Part shown: piece by piece, positions 56,530 through 64,000 of the stretch
Layout: each line of letters starts with the position of its first letter
How positions within the stretch are numbered: position 1 is the stretch's first letter
Source: a virus
Strand: one strand, 5' to 3'
Length of the DNA: 64,000 nt
IMG/VR virus record: IMGVR_UViG_3300036980_001087
Span: 32,943-96,942 of that record
Made by a program: the position numbers and the translations under genes
The notes under the pieces: generated by a model
The model's database searches: none
Told to the model about the DNA's origin: nothing
Seen by the model: only the letters and a program-made list of their open reading frames with translations

Positions 56530-57231
56530 ATGAATGAGCTTATTGTAGCAGTCATTGGAGTAGGAAGTGCAATATTGGGGGCATTGTTGTTCCCTATCAT
56601 TAAAAGCTTTATAATTTCTGCCGGAGCTAAAGTAGTTAAGGAGAAATTGGGGGTTGAGGTTAAAAATACATATACAGGAAGTACTTTATTGGCAAAAATT
56701 AAATATGATCTTCAGCCCATAAAGTTTTTAACTACCTCCATACGTACCTTAGCCCTTGCTGCTGCAATAGCAGGAGCAGTATATGGTATTGGTTTTTGGC
56801 GTGGACAAGTTAATAAACCAGTACACTTTGATCTTCAAGGTAAAGAGGCAACTATTAAACTTAACGAACATTTCCTTAAGATTTTTTCTGATGGGACTGC
56901 AAAAGTATTAGATAAAGAGGGAAAAGTGCTTAAAGTAATTAGCCCTAAAGATATACCTGAGTTGGAAAGAGAGTTAAGGCCAATAGGCTTTGAGTTTAAG
57001 CCCGTAATGGTTACTGGTTTAGGAGTAGGGACTTCTCTTAAATATGAGGCCGGGTTAGGGGTATCAGTATTTAAGTTTAATAAGTTTTCACTTAATGCTT
57101 TTATCACCAATGGTGGTGGTTATGTGGGCCCAAGTTATAGATTAACTCCTAACTTTGATGCTTTAGTTGGTATAGGGAAAGGCTATCAAATGGACACCCG
57201 CGTATTTGCAGGAGGAAGGTGGAAATTTTAA
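56530..57231 (+). CDS. Membrane protein with outer-membrane-like C-terminus
   Basis: 233 residues after GGAGGGAAT. Two N-terminal hydrophobic helices (near 4-24 and 67-88) and a soluble middle (KEATIKLNEHFLKIFSDGTA). The last 75 residues alternate strands rich in Gly/Tyr/Phe (KYEAGLGVSVFKFNKF, later GPSYRLTPNFDALVGIG) and end RVFAGGRWKF, with the C-terminal aromatic residue typical of outer-membrane strands. A hybrid of inner-membrane and beta-type parts is odd. Confidence 0.6.
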   Translation: MNELIVAVIGVGSAILGALLFPIIKSFIISAGAKVVKEKLGVEVKNTYTGSTLLAKIKYDLQPIKFLTTSIRTLALAAAIAGAVYGIGFWRGQVNKPVHFDLQGKEATIKLNEHFLKIFSDGTAKVLDKEGKVLKVISPKDIPELERELRPIGFEFKPVMVTGLGVGTSLKYEAGLGVSVFKFNKFSLNAFITNGGGYVGPSYRLTPNFDALVGIGKGYQMDTRVFAGGRWKF

Positions 57232-57404
57232 TGCGTCCTAATTATGTTGAAATTATATCTAAAGGCTTAGTAGCTCAAGGCTATATAGAGAAGGGCGGAA
57301 GTGATGTATTTAGGCTCTTAGTAGATCCAAAGACTGGACAGCATATAAAAGTTTTTTACTCAGACTATAATCTTCAGGCAGAAGTAATAGTAAGGGAGAG
57401 CTAG
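57231..57404 (+). CDS. Small hypothetical protein
   Basis: 57 residues from the ATG at 57231 (TAATG overlap). YVEIISKGLVAQGYIEKGG and a beta end (HIKVFYSDYNLQAEVIVRE). Similar in style to the small SH3-like proteins but without the tail. Unassigned. Confidence 0.5.
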   Translation: MRPNYVEIISKGLVAQGYIEKGGSDVFRLLVDPKTGQHIKVFYSDYNLQAEVIVRES

Positions 57405-57405
57405 T

Positions 57406-57993
57406 ATGGATATTTCAACAGTACTTAATGGAATTAAAGCTATACCTTCTACTACTACCGTAGAAGAGTGTATGCTACTTTATTCTTATGTTAAACAATT
57501 AGAACCAAATGCTATAATTGTAGAATTAGGCACTGGATTAGGTAGAACTACGGCCGCTATGGCTTATGCATGTATAGGCTCTAGTAGAAAAATTTATACC
57601 ATAGATAATTATTCCCAGGCCACTAGATTTACACAAGTGGTTAAGTCAGATTGGTCACTGACTGCAGCACAAGAGAATTTAAAAAGACTAAACTTAGATG
57701 AGCATGTTGTTTTTTTAAATTATACTACTACAGATCCAGCCCTGTTAACAATAATACCTACCCCAATTGATATGGTATTTATAGATGCAACCCATACTTA
57801 CCAGGAAGTCGTAAATGATATTAATTTTTGGAAAGCCGTACTTAGAATGAATGGAATAATGTGTGGCCACGATTGGGGCCTAGAGTGCTCAGATGGAAGA
57901 GAAGTAATTAAAGCAGTAGCAGATACAGTATTAGACCCTGCACATAACTTTGAAGTGCAGCATAAAATATGGAAATGTAGGAGATACTGGTAA
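57406..57993 (+). CDS. SAM-dependent methyltransferase (type-24-like)
   Basis: 195 residues. VELGTGLGRTT (motif I, near 45-55), KIYTIDNYSQ (acidic strand 2), IDMVFIDATHTYQEVVNDIN and GIMCGHDWG match the Methyltransf_24 subgroup often found with sugar-modification genes. It precedes the pyruvyl transferase gene with a one-base overlap, so both likely act on the same glycan. Confidence 0.8.
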   Translation: MDISTVLNGIKAIPSTTTVEECMLLYSYVKQLEPNAIIVELGTGLGRTTAAMAYACIGSSRKIYTIDNYSQATRFTQVVKSDWSLTAAQENLKRLNLDEHVVFLNYTTTDPALLTIIPTPIDMVFIDATHTYQEVVNDINFWKAVLRMNGIMCGHDWGLECSDGREVIKAVADTVLDPAHNFEVQHKIWKCRRYW

Positions 57994-58979
57994 TGGTTTA
58001 CGCCTTTGGTGCTTATGGTACTAATAATATTGGGGATGAAGCTATATTTGCTGGATTAAAGCATGAATATCCAGACGCAATACAAATATATGTAAACAAG
58101 CCCTGGTCCTGGTCCCCAACCGCAAATCTTCCCATATGGTATGCAGATTTTCTTACAGGAGTGTGTAAATTTACTAAAGAGGACACCCTTATAATTGGTG
58201 GTGGTGGATTATTGCACAGCCTTAAGGCCGTAAATGACTATTATACAATGGCCTCTTTAGTAACTGAAGCGGGAGGTAAAGTTTTAATTGAAGGTATTGG
58301 GGCTGAGGGAATTCAATCTAGCTACAAAGATATTGTTAAGCAACTTTTAAGTCTGGCTAGCCATATCTCTGTTAGAACTACTACATCTAAAGACTTATTA
58401 CAGCCATTAACCAAAAATAAAATAGACGTGCGTAAAGACTTTGCATATTCTATGGCTACAAAATCTAATACTCCTGGTCCCCTATCAACACAACGGTATA
58501 TTGGAATTGTGGTTGGTGGGGCCGAAGATTTACATGTTTATGATGAACTTAGCAACTTATTAGCAAAGTATACAGTTGGACCAGAGCATTATAATTTTTT
58601 ATTGATACCTCATTCAATTTCTTATACAAATCCAATGAATAATGATCTATTAATCTTCCAGTATTTATGGTCTAATTGTAATATTTATCATGCTAAACGT
58701 GAGGAACGAATTTATATTTTAGATTATACTCCACATGATCCAGAAGAGGCCCTTAATTTATACAAGGATTTAATGCTTGGATGTATTGGATGGAGATATC
58801 ACTCTTTAATATTTAGTGAGATGGCCAATGTTCCAATGCTATTAGCTGCACCTACATTTAAGAACATGGCCTATGTTAAAGACGTTAAAAGATCCAACTT
58901 AATTGTAAAGCAGAGCAATGAAACTTTAGAGCAGGCATTTAATAATTTTATACCATTACTTGCAGTTCAACAATTTTAG
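57993..58979 (+). CDS. Polysaccharide pyruvyl transferase-like protein
   Basis: 328 residues. FGAYGTNNIGDEAIFAGL at the start, TLIIGGGGLLHSL near 67-79 and GWRYHSLIFSEMANVPML near 268-285 are the three landmarks of the pyruvyl transferase (CsaB/WcaK) family. It would add a ketal-linked pyruvate to a cell-envelope or capsid-associated glycan. Co-transcribed with the methyltransferase. Confidence 0.75.
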   Translation: MVYAFGAYGTNNIGDEAIFAGLKHEYPDAIQIYVNKPWSWSPTANLPIWYADFLTGVCKFTKEDTLIIGGGGLLHSLKAVNDYYTMASLVTEAGGKVLIEGIGAEGIQSSYKDIVKQLLSLASHISVRTTTSKDLLQPLTKNKIDVRKDFAYSMATKSNTPGPLSTQRYIGIVVGGAEDLHVYDELSNLLAKYTVGPEHYNFLLIPHSISYTNPMNNDLLIFQYLWSNCNIYHAKREERIYILDYTPHDPEEALNLYKDLMLGCIGWRYHSLIFSEMANVPMLLAAPTFKNMAYVKDVKRSNLIVKQSNETLEQAFNNFIPLLAVQQF

Positions 58980-58995
58980 GTATATAATATATGGT
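58977..58995 (+). promoter_or_regulatory. TATAAT-type element, copy 3
   Basis: TAGGTATATAATATATGG overlaps the stop codon of the pyruvyl transferase gene and the start codon of the next. TTGCAG 17 bases before TATAAT could be a -35. It is one of three copies. Confidence 0.4.
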
Positions 58996-59221
58996 AGTAG
59001 CAGATTTTAATTTAGATATTACTAGTGCATTACAAACTTTAACTGCTTTAGTTAAATTTCCTGGAGGACATTGTCATAAGGTACATATTTTTACTAGTCC
59101 ATCAGAATTAAATATAGCTACTCCTTTTTTTGATGTACTTTATATAGATGGAATACGTAAGAACATAGCACAAGGGCGGATTAACAAATTAAAAGACCAA
59201 ATAATTAACCTGGGAGGGTAA
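58991..59221 (+). CDS. Short methyltransferase-like protein
   Basis: 76 residues starting inside the GGTATATAATATA element with only a weak TAGG site. The segment FFDVLYIDGIRKN resembles the catalytic region of the type-24 methyltransferases, but motif I is missing, so it could be a fragment or a separate small domain. Coding is uncertain. Confidence 0.4.
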   Translation: MVVADFNLDITSALQTLTALVKFPGGHCHKVHIFTSPSELNIATPFFDVLYIDGIRKNIAQGRINKLKDQIINLGG

Positions 59222-59223
59222 AG

Positions 59224-59661
59224 ATGGAAGGAATACTGCAAGAATTAAGCGGGGAGTTGGTTCGTATCGATTCAAAATGGTATAAAGTTGCTTCACCTCA
59301 GTACGTGCCTAAAGAAATGGGCATTAAGGTTTCTTTTAGTACTGATGATGCGGATCCGGGAATGATTAAGTTTATCAAGGCCTTTGTAGCCGGAGAAGGC
59401 AAGCCTACTACTAAACCTTATGTTAAAAAAGCGTATGGCCAGGCAAAAGCAGAGCCCGCCTCAGGAGGAGCTACCCCTGGTCCTAAATCTACCGGTTATG
59501 GTAGTGAGGCCGACGTTAAGGGTAAAGAAGTGGGTTGTGCTATTGGTGCTGCTGCACAGATATTATCCGGTAGTGGTGAAGCACCTTCAGTTATTCTTGT
59601 TAAGATGAAGCAGCTGGTCGAAGGGCTCTTAGCAATATCGAAGGAATTTAAAGTTAAATAA
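59224..59661 (+). CDS. Early-strand hypothetical protein, possible ssDNA-related
   Basis: 145 residues after GGGAGGGTAAAG. A short beta N-terminus (LSGELVRIDSKWYKVASPQY), a Gly/Ala/Pro/Lys-rich linker and a C-terminal helical domain (GKEVGCAIGAAAQILSGSGE and MKQLVEGLLAISKEF). I recall similar linker-plus-helix proteins in phages but cannot name the family. Confidence 0.55.
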   Translation: MEGILQELSGELVRIDSKWYKVASPQYVPKEMGIKVSFSTDDADPGMIKFIKAFVAGEGKPTTKPYVKKAYGQAKAEPASGGATPGPKSTGYGSEADVKGKEVGCAIGAAAQILSGSGEAPSVILVKMKQLVEGLLAISKEFKVK

Positions 59662-59662
59662 A

Positions 59663-59911
59663 ATGGAAAAACAAATAACTATAAGAGTATGTGATAGATG
59701 TACTTGTAAAAAGCCGAGACGTGCAGTTATTAGATGCATTATATGTCAAAGAGATGTCTGTTCTGAACATAGAAGTTGGAATGATTTCTTTGATGGCCTT
59801 TGTAGTGAATGTAGTACTGCTATAGAGGAGCTTAAGCCTGCACAAAAGGCACAAGTACAAAAACAAATAGCAGACATACTCGCGCCTATTATAGTTGTAC
59901 ATAAGTTATAA
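59663..59911 (+). CDS. Zinc-finger protein
   Basis: 82 residues. VCDRCTCKKP, RCIICQRDVCSEH and LCSECS give about eight ligands for one or two zinc ions, in a pattern like a cross-brace (RING-like) domain. The C-terminus is helical. The gene is followed by a promoter. Confidence 0.6.
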   Translation: MEKQITIRVCDRCTCKKPRRAVIRCIICQRDVCSEHRSWNDFFDGLCSECSTAIEELKPAQKAQVQKQIADILAPIIVVHKL

Positions 59912-59919
59912 ATACTTGG

Positions 59920-59947
59920 TTGATTATTTTGGTAAATATGTTATACT
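59920..59947 (+). promoter_or_regulatory. Promoter of the sigma-like gene unit
   Basis: TTGATT (59920-59925), a 16-base spacer and TATACT (59942-59947) preceded by TGT. It opens a two-gene unit that ends in an intrinsic terminator at 60534. Same subtype as the promoter at 41253. Confidence 0.65.
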
Positions 59948-59966
59948 TATACTGGAGGAAAAGAGA

Positions 59967-60134
59967 ATGAAGATTCAAGGAAGCTCACCTACAAGCATCA
60001 TAAAGAATGGCTTTTTCCAGGGAAAGAACTCAATACAGGTCTTTCTTATGGTTAAAGACCAATATCCTCATTATGATGATAAGAAGTTGAGAAAATTGAT
60101 CTCCGTTCTTAAGAGCAAGTTTATCAAAAAATAG
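59967..60134 (+). CDS. Small basic protein upstream of sigma-like gene
   Basis: 55 residues from the ATG at 59967 after GGAGGAAAAGAGA. MKIQGSSPTSIIKNGFFQG and a basic helix end (KLRKLISVLKSKFIKK). It could be a DNA-binding or partner peptide of the next gene product. Unassigned. Confidence 0.55.
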   Translation: MKIQGSSPTSIIKNGFFQGKNSIQVFLMVKDQYPHYDDKKLRKLISVLKSKFIKK

Positions 60135-60142
60135 GAGGACTT

Positions 60143-60514
60143 ATGAGTACAAAGACAGTTGACTCTATTGTCTCCGCTCTCCAGTCTAAGAAGGGGATTA
60201 GTAATAAGGACTATCAGAGGGTATATAGGGTGTGTAAGAAGGTATCAAGTAAAGTGTTTAATCAATATGGCATGAATTCCATTGTACATAATCCCCACCT
60301 TAAAGAAGAAATTATTGAGGACGTAGCTACTATGTCTTTAGTAAAATCTATTAAGGGATTTAATCCAGAGAAGAAGGCTAAGTTCTTTACTTATTACTAT
60401 AATAAAGCAAGATCAGCTACTAGAGTGCATGCTATGAAGTGCCATCGCAGGTACCATTTGATTAATGCAAGTAGTCTGGATGCTTTTAATGATAAGGAAT
60501 CACAAGAGGACTAA
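60143..60514 (+). CDS. Sigma-70 region-2-like protein
   Basis: 123 residues. The central stretch LKEEIIEDVATMSLVKSIKG, then FNPEKKAKFFTYYYNKAR and SATRVHAMKCHRRYH, resembles sigma-factor region 2: the E-E-I/L-x-x-x-A helix, the F-x-P-E-K...F-x-T-Y core of 2.2-2.3 and a basic 2.4-like helix. No region 4 is present. It is made from its own promoter and ends at a terminator. It may redirect RNA polymerase to late promoters. The assignment is tentative. Confidence 0.55.
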   Translation: MSTKTVDSIVSALQSKKGISNKDYQRVYRVCKKVSSKVFNQYGMNSIVHNPHLKEEIIEDVATMSLVKSIKGFNPEKKAKFFTYYYNKARSATRVHAMKCHRRYHLINASSLDAFNDKESQED

Positions 60515-60533
60515 GCAAGAACTAATAAATAAG

Positions 60534-60550
60534 AAGCCCAACGGGCTTTT
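60534..60550 (+). terminator. Intrinsic terminator after sigma-like gene
   Basis: AAGCCC-AAC-GGGCTTTT: a six-pair stem with a U-tract, 20 bases after the stop codon. It closes the sigma-like transcription unit before the SLOG/primase genes. Confidence 0.7.
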
Positions 60551-60561
60551 AGATAGGATAT

Positions 60562-60933
60562 ATGCGTTTACTAATTTGTGGTGATAGGAATTGGACAAAC
60601 AAGGAATTAATCTTAGATGTTGTACGAGCAATAAGACCTAAGCCTAAAGTGATTATTAGTGGTGGTGCACAAGGTGCAGATAAATTAGCTGCTGAAGTAG
60701 CTATAGAATTAAAGATTCCATTGCAAGAATTTCTAGCTAAATGGGAACAATTTGGTAAAGCGGCAGGACCAATCCGAAATCAAACTATGTTACGGGAAGG
60801 ACAGCCTACATTAGTTATTGCATTCCATGATGATATAAAAAATTCAAAAGGAACTGCACATATGCTTTATATCGCTAAATATAATAAAATTAAAACTCGT
60901 CTATACACTACGAAAGGTTTAGTCAATGATTAA
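60562..60933 (+). CDS. DUF2493/SLOG-family protein
   Basis: 123 residues. MRLLICGDRNWTNKELILDV at the start and IISGGAQGADKLAAEVA near 30-50 are the hallmarks of the YspA-type SLOG domain (Rossmann-like, nucleotide-binding). Small enough to be just the domain. It probably binds or processes a nucleotide. It overlaps the primase-helicase start. Confidence 0.75.
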   Translation: MRLLICGDRNWTNKELILDVVRAIRPKPKVIISGGAQGADKLAAEVAIELKIPLQEFLAKWEQFGKAAGPIRNQTMLREGQPTLVIAFHDDIKNSKGTAHMLYIAKYNKIKTRLYTTKGLVND

Positions 60934-63166
60934 AAATCTAGGAGAAACCATAGAGGCCCTCAAGCCCCATCTTAAAAAGTACCTTCTTGCTAAAGGCACC
61001 CAATTTAAAGGCAGACTATTCCAATGTCCCAATAGGAATGCTCACCGTAACCAGGATGTCAAGCCGGGATGTAATTTCCTAGATAAGGACGAAAGTAAAT
61101 TTTATTGTTATGTCTGTGGTGCCACTGGGGATATCTTTGATGCAGTACATCTACTTGAAAATAGGCAAGTTACAGGTGCCGGATTTCACGATACAGTAGA
61201 GTATTTATGCAAGATAACTAAAGTGCCTTATGCCTTGGCCGAGGATACTCCTGAGTCTCAATTCATGCAGGAAGTTGAATCTTTCCTTGATGCTCTTGTT
61301 TCTAGGGCACATACAAATCTTAAAAATTTAGTAACTACTGAACCTACCCATCCAGCAGTAAAATTATTACAGACTAAGGGGTGGTTAGGAAGTGTTGATA
61401 CTTATAGGTTAGGGATTATCCAGGCAGTAAAAGAGCCCAAAGTTCAGAAATTAAAGGACGTATGCAATTTTTTAAACCTTAACTTGAATGATCTAGTCAA
61501 TGGAATTATTATTCCTATTGAATTTAAGCATAAGTTAATAGGGTTTCAGATTAGAGCCACAGAATTAAATACTTTAAGTGGGATGAAATATAAGACTTAT
61601 CTTTCCACTAATAAAGGGCTCTTTAATCTTGATAATATTGATCCTTCCCAAACCGTTTATATGGTGGAAGGGGCATCTTCCATTATTGTAATGCACAATT
61701 ATGGCCTTGATAACGCTGTAGCTACCTTAGGTAATGGAATTAATGATGCTCACTATGAGGCCCTTATTACTAAAGATATTAAAGATGTCTGCTTAATGTA
61801 TGATAATGATGATGGTGGAGACATTGGTAGAAAACGTGCCTGCGAGACATTTGTAGGAAAGAATGAGATCAAGCTTAGTTTTAAATTACTTACTAAAGAA
61901 AATGATCCTGCAGATTTCTTATTAGCCAACCATAAATTTGATGAATTACCTACTCTTAGTTTATGGGATTATCTTTTGCATAAGGGGTATAAGGAATTAA
62001 TGTTAAAGTATGTGGCTGCTCAACAGGATTTAATTGATAAAGAGCGCCTGGTAGGCATCTTATCAAAAGAGTTGGATGTAACCAAAGCCGTATTAATGGA
62101 AGAGATCCATAAATATGAGAGCACTTTAAGTGAAGTTCCTACCATCATGTCACTTAAAGAAAAGGAATCCATCATTGAGACAATCAATAGTTTTGAGAAG
62201 TGGGCCTGGAGTAGAGGAGAGCTCCTTGGAATTAAATCTTTTGATTGTTTTGATAAAAGTTTTGATGGATTACAGGAAGGTTTGATCTTGGTAGGTGGTG
62301 CGCCTAACGTAGGGAAGTCTGCTCTAACCACTTCAATAGCCTGTAGAATTATGGAAACTACAGCCAATGCTTATATTATTTATTTAAGTATTGATGATTC
62401 TGCTATCATTACCACAGCAAGATTTCTTGCTAATCTATCTGGTATTCCTATTAATATAGTCTCCAATCCCAAACATAGGATTGTTGACAATAAATATTAT
62501 ACGGATGCAGAAAAGAAAGACTTAATGGTTCGCAGGGAGAAGGCTCTGGAATATATGCGTAAGCATGTAGCTGTATTTAATTTGAAAGACGCCTCCAGTG
62601 GTTATACAATAGAGTACCTTAATACTTTATTTAAATCACTTGAGCCCATAATTAAGGATAAGAAGGTAGTTTTAATAGTGGATAATCTGCACAAGCTTCG
62701 CAGCCTTAAAGAATACAAAAGTGATAAGTCTTTAGTAGATTCAGTGTGTAATAATCTAAAGATACTTTCTGGAATTTATAAATGTCCTGTAATTGCTACA
62801 GTGGAGCATACTAAGGCCTCAATTCAATTAGGAGAAATTGGTGGATCAGCTATAAAAGAATCTTCGTCTTTGCATTATGATGCTAATTTAATATTAACTG
62901 TAGTTGTGAAGCAGGTAGTAGGCGCATTTAAATTAATCGACGTCATGGTTAGTAAGAATAAAATGAGCACCTTTATAGGGGCAATGCCTTTTAGATTATA
63001 TCCTGATCAGTCTAAAATGGAAGAATGTGGTGCCACGCAAGGTAACTTTGGAACTAATTTAGGAGGGCAAGATGGACCAGCAGATAAAATGGAAGGTACT
63101 GGAACGACAGATAAACTTAATCAAGACTCCAGAGATTCAACAGTTTGTGAAGGAGACCCTAAATAA
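60926..63166 (+). CDS. Primase-helicase
   Basis: 746 residues. A CHC2-like zinc finger (Cys34, His40, Cys61, Cys64), then a Toprim region with MVEGASSI near 244 and LMYDNDDGGDIG near 289, then a RecA-type helicase domain with VGGAPNVGKSALTT (Walker A, about 453-466), YLSIDDS, VVLIVDNLH (Walker B, near 580) and VIATVEHTKA. Architecture is that of T7 gp4 or similar phage primase-helicases. It primes and unwinds DNA at the fork. Its C-terminal 95 bases overlap the HD gene. Confidence 0.9.
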   Translation: MIKNLGETIEALKPHLKKYLLAKGTQFKGRLFQCPNRNAHRNQDVKPGCNFLDKDESKFYCYVCGATGDIFDAVHLLENRQVTGAGFHDTVEYLCKITKVPYALAEDTPESQFMQEVESFLDALVSRAHTNLKNLVTTEPTHPAVKLLQTKGWLGSVDTYRLGIIQAVKEPKVQKLKDVCNFLNLNLNDLVNGIIIPIEFKHKLIGFQIRATELNTLSGMKYKTYLSTNKGLFNLDNIDPSQTVYMVEGASSIIVMHNYGLDNAVATLGNGINDAHYEALITKDIKDVCLMYDNDDGGDIGRKRACETFVGKNEIKLSFKLLTKENDPADFLLANHKFDELPTLSLWDYLLHKGYKELMLKYVAAQQDLIDKERLVGILSKELDVTKAVLMEEIHKYESTLSEVPTIMSLKEKESIIETINSFEKWAWSRGELLGIKSFDCFDKSFDGLQEGLILVGGAPNVGKSALTTSIACRIMETTANAYIIYLSIDDSAIITTARFLANLSGIPINIVSNPKHRIVDNKYYTDAEKKDLMVRREKALEYMRKHVAVFNLKDASSGYTIEYLNTLFKSLEPIIKDKKVVLIVDNLHKLRSLKEYKSDKSLVDSVCNNLKILSGIYKCPVIATVEHTKASIQLGEIGGSAIKESSSLHYDANLILTVVVKQVVGAFKLIDVMVSKNKMSTFIGAMPFRLYPDQSKMEECGATQGNFGTNLGGQDGPADKMEGTGTTDKLNQDSRDSTVCEGDPK

Positions 63167-63644
63167 TACCCCTGATTATTTCTTTAAAGCCTGGGCATCT
63201 TCTACTGGCAAATATCATCCAGCTTGTACTTGTGTAGATGGTGGGCTTGTAAGGCACGTTCGTAGGGCAACATATATTGCCAATCGTTTATGTGAGGGTT
63301 GGGGTTTATTTGATTTAAGTAGAGATATAGTTTTGGCTGCGATTATTATCCATGATATAGCCAAGGTACCTTCCGGTGGTAATTATGCTGAGTATGAAAA
63401 TCATCCCATACATGCTCAAAAATATTTTGCAGTAATGGAAGTCAGTGACTCTTTTCCTGTGGAGAAGGCCTTTCCTGTGCAAACTGGAATTACAAATGCT
63501 GTAATTCATCATATGGGAAGGTGGACCCCAAAGAGTGTGGCCAAGCCCATTGAATCCTATACATTAACAGAATTAGCAGTTTATACTGCCGACTATATGG
63601 CAACCACTAAAGATTTAGTTACTCCGGAGGACACGCTTGAATAA
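63072..63644 (+). CDS. HD-domain phosphohydrolase
   Basis: 190 residues, start inside the primase-helicase gene after GGAGGGCAAG. GLVRHVRRA with His62, IIHDIAK with His94-Asp95, NHPIH and a C-terminal TADYMA with Asp complete the metal-binding set of an HD-superfamily hydrolase. The 95-base overlap in a different frame is unusually long. A nucleotidase or a phosphodiesterase for defence signals is possible. Confidence 0.8.
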   Translation: MDQQIKWKVLERQINLIKTPEIQQFVKETLNNTPDYFFKAWASSTGKYHPACTCVDGGLVRHVRRATYIANRLCEGWGLFDLSRDIVLAAIIIHDIAKVPSGGNYAEYENHPIHAQKYFAVMEVSDSFPVEKAFPVQTGITNAVIHHMGRWTPKSVAKPIESYTLTELAVYTADYMATTKDLVTPEDTLE

Positions 63645-64000
63645 ACAGGAACTAGAGCAAAGAATCCGCGCGTTAGACCCCTGGTTTGAGTATATTCAAT
63701 TTCCTTTTGGGTTAGAATCAAGGCCATGTCAAGATATTCAGCATGAAGTTTATAATCATCCCATATCTTTAGCTGCTAGAGTAGAAAAATTATTGCCCTC
63801 TAATAGCGTACAGGATAAAATGATTTTAGATATGGGGTGTAATGGGGGTTACTTTACCTATCTTTATGCAAAGAATGGTGCAATCGTAGATGCAATGGAT
63901 TTAAACCCTAGATATGTGGAGCAAACCAAATTAGTAAGGGACGTCTTTGGAGGAGAATTTACAAGACCGGTAACTGTTTCACAAGCAAATATAGAGTCTT
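63637..64000 (+). CDS. SAM-dependent methyltransferase (partial)
   Basis: Starts with TTG at 63637, after a well-spaced GGAGGACACGC and overlapping the HD stop, and runs off the right edge (about 121 residues visible). ILDMGCNGGYFTYLYAKNGA near 67-86 and VDAMDLNPRYVEQTK are motif I and strand 2 of class I methyltransferases (CmoB-like family). The substrate is unknown. Confidence 0.7.
   Translation, partial: MNKQELEQRIRALDPWFEYIQFPFGLESRPCQDIQHEVYNHPISLAARVEKLLPSNSVQDKMILDMGCNGGYFTYLYAKNGAIVDAMDLNPRYVEQTKLVRDVFGGEFTRPVTVSQANIES

Noticed and set aside
1-64000. tRNA genes and CRISPR arrays
   Set aside because: No cloverleaf with a convincing T-arm and no regularly spaced direct repeats were found by eye. 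A tRNA scan would be decisive; a hit would overturn this.

Overview
This window is an internal segment of a tailed double-stranded DNA phage (Caudoviricetes), AT-rich and using the standard code (TAA, TAG and TGA all act as stops). It carries an HK97-type head module, a tape-measure protein and phage-style replication genes, packed with short overlaps (ATGA, TAATG) and strong GGAGG ribosome-binding sites. Genes run off both ends, and I see no terminase, portal, DNA polymerase or endolysin, so the genome is larger than 64 kb. No sheath gene lies between the tail terminator and the tube gene, which suggests a long non-contractile tail. The host is not identifiable. A lipoprotein, a GT9 (heptosyltransferase-family) gene and two proteins with outer-membrane-like C-termini hint at a diderm (inference).

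Layout. Positions 1-24411 are transcribed leftward and hold the virion genes. In transcription order these are: fibre and adsorption-type proteins (BppU-like, collagen-like, BspA-type leucine-rich repeats, LamG and carbohydrate-binding modules), a prohead protease-scaffold fusion, the major capsid protein followed by a terminator hairpin, an inserted HNH-GT9-HNH cassette, head-tail connectors, tail terminator, tail tube, tail assembly chaperones, tape measure and distal tail proteins. Positions 24412-25250 are a gene-free divergent control region with inverted repeats and a strong rightward promoter.

Positions 25251-64000 are transcribed rightward. First comes a long run of small, mostly unknown early genes, including a MoxR ATPase plus VWA/metallopeptidase pair and two divergent paralogues of an unknown family. 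Next come a Gp88-like gene, many Cys/His mini-proteins, an early collagen-like secreted protein, a GT2-methyltransferase fusion, a RecA/RuvB/DNA-ligase block, an M17 aminopeptidase, a membrane-anchored trypsin-like protease, an RNA ligase, a FEN-type nuclease bracketed by HNH genes, peptide deformylase, a BT1/MFS-type transporter, glycan genes (pyruvyl transferase, methyltransferases), a small sigma-region-2-like protein with its own promoter and terminator, a SLOG protein, a primase-helicase and an HD hydrolase.

The most unusual signal is a shared C-terminal sequence, roughly (T/S)-x-(E/K/Q)-(E/Q/K)-...-L-...-(Y/L/F)-stop, at the end of about nineteen otherwise dissimilar small early proteins. 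Seven of these also form a family of Cys/His mini-proteins with a C-x-(H/C)-x3-H signature. Together they look like an undescribed set of small effectors with a common docking or targeting tail.
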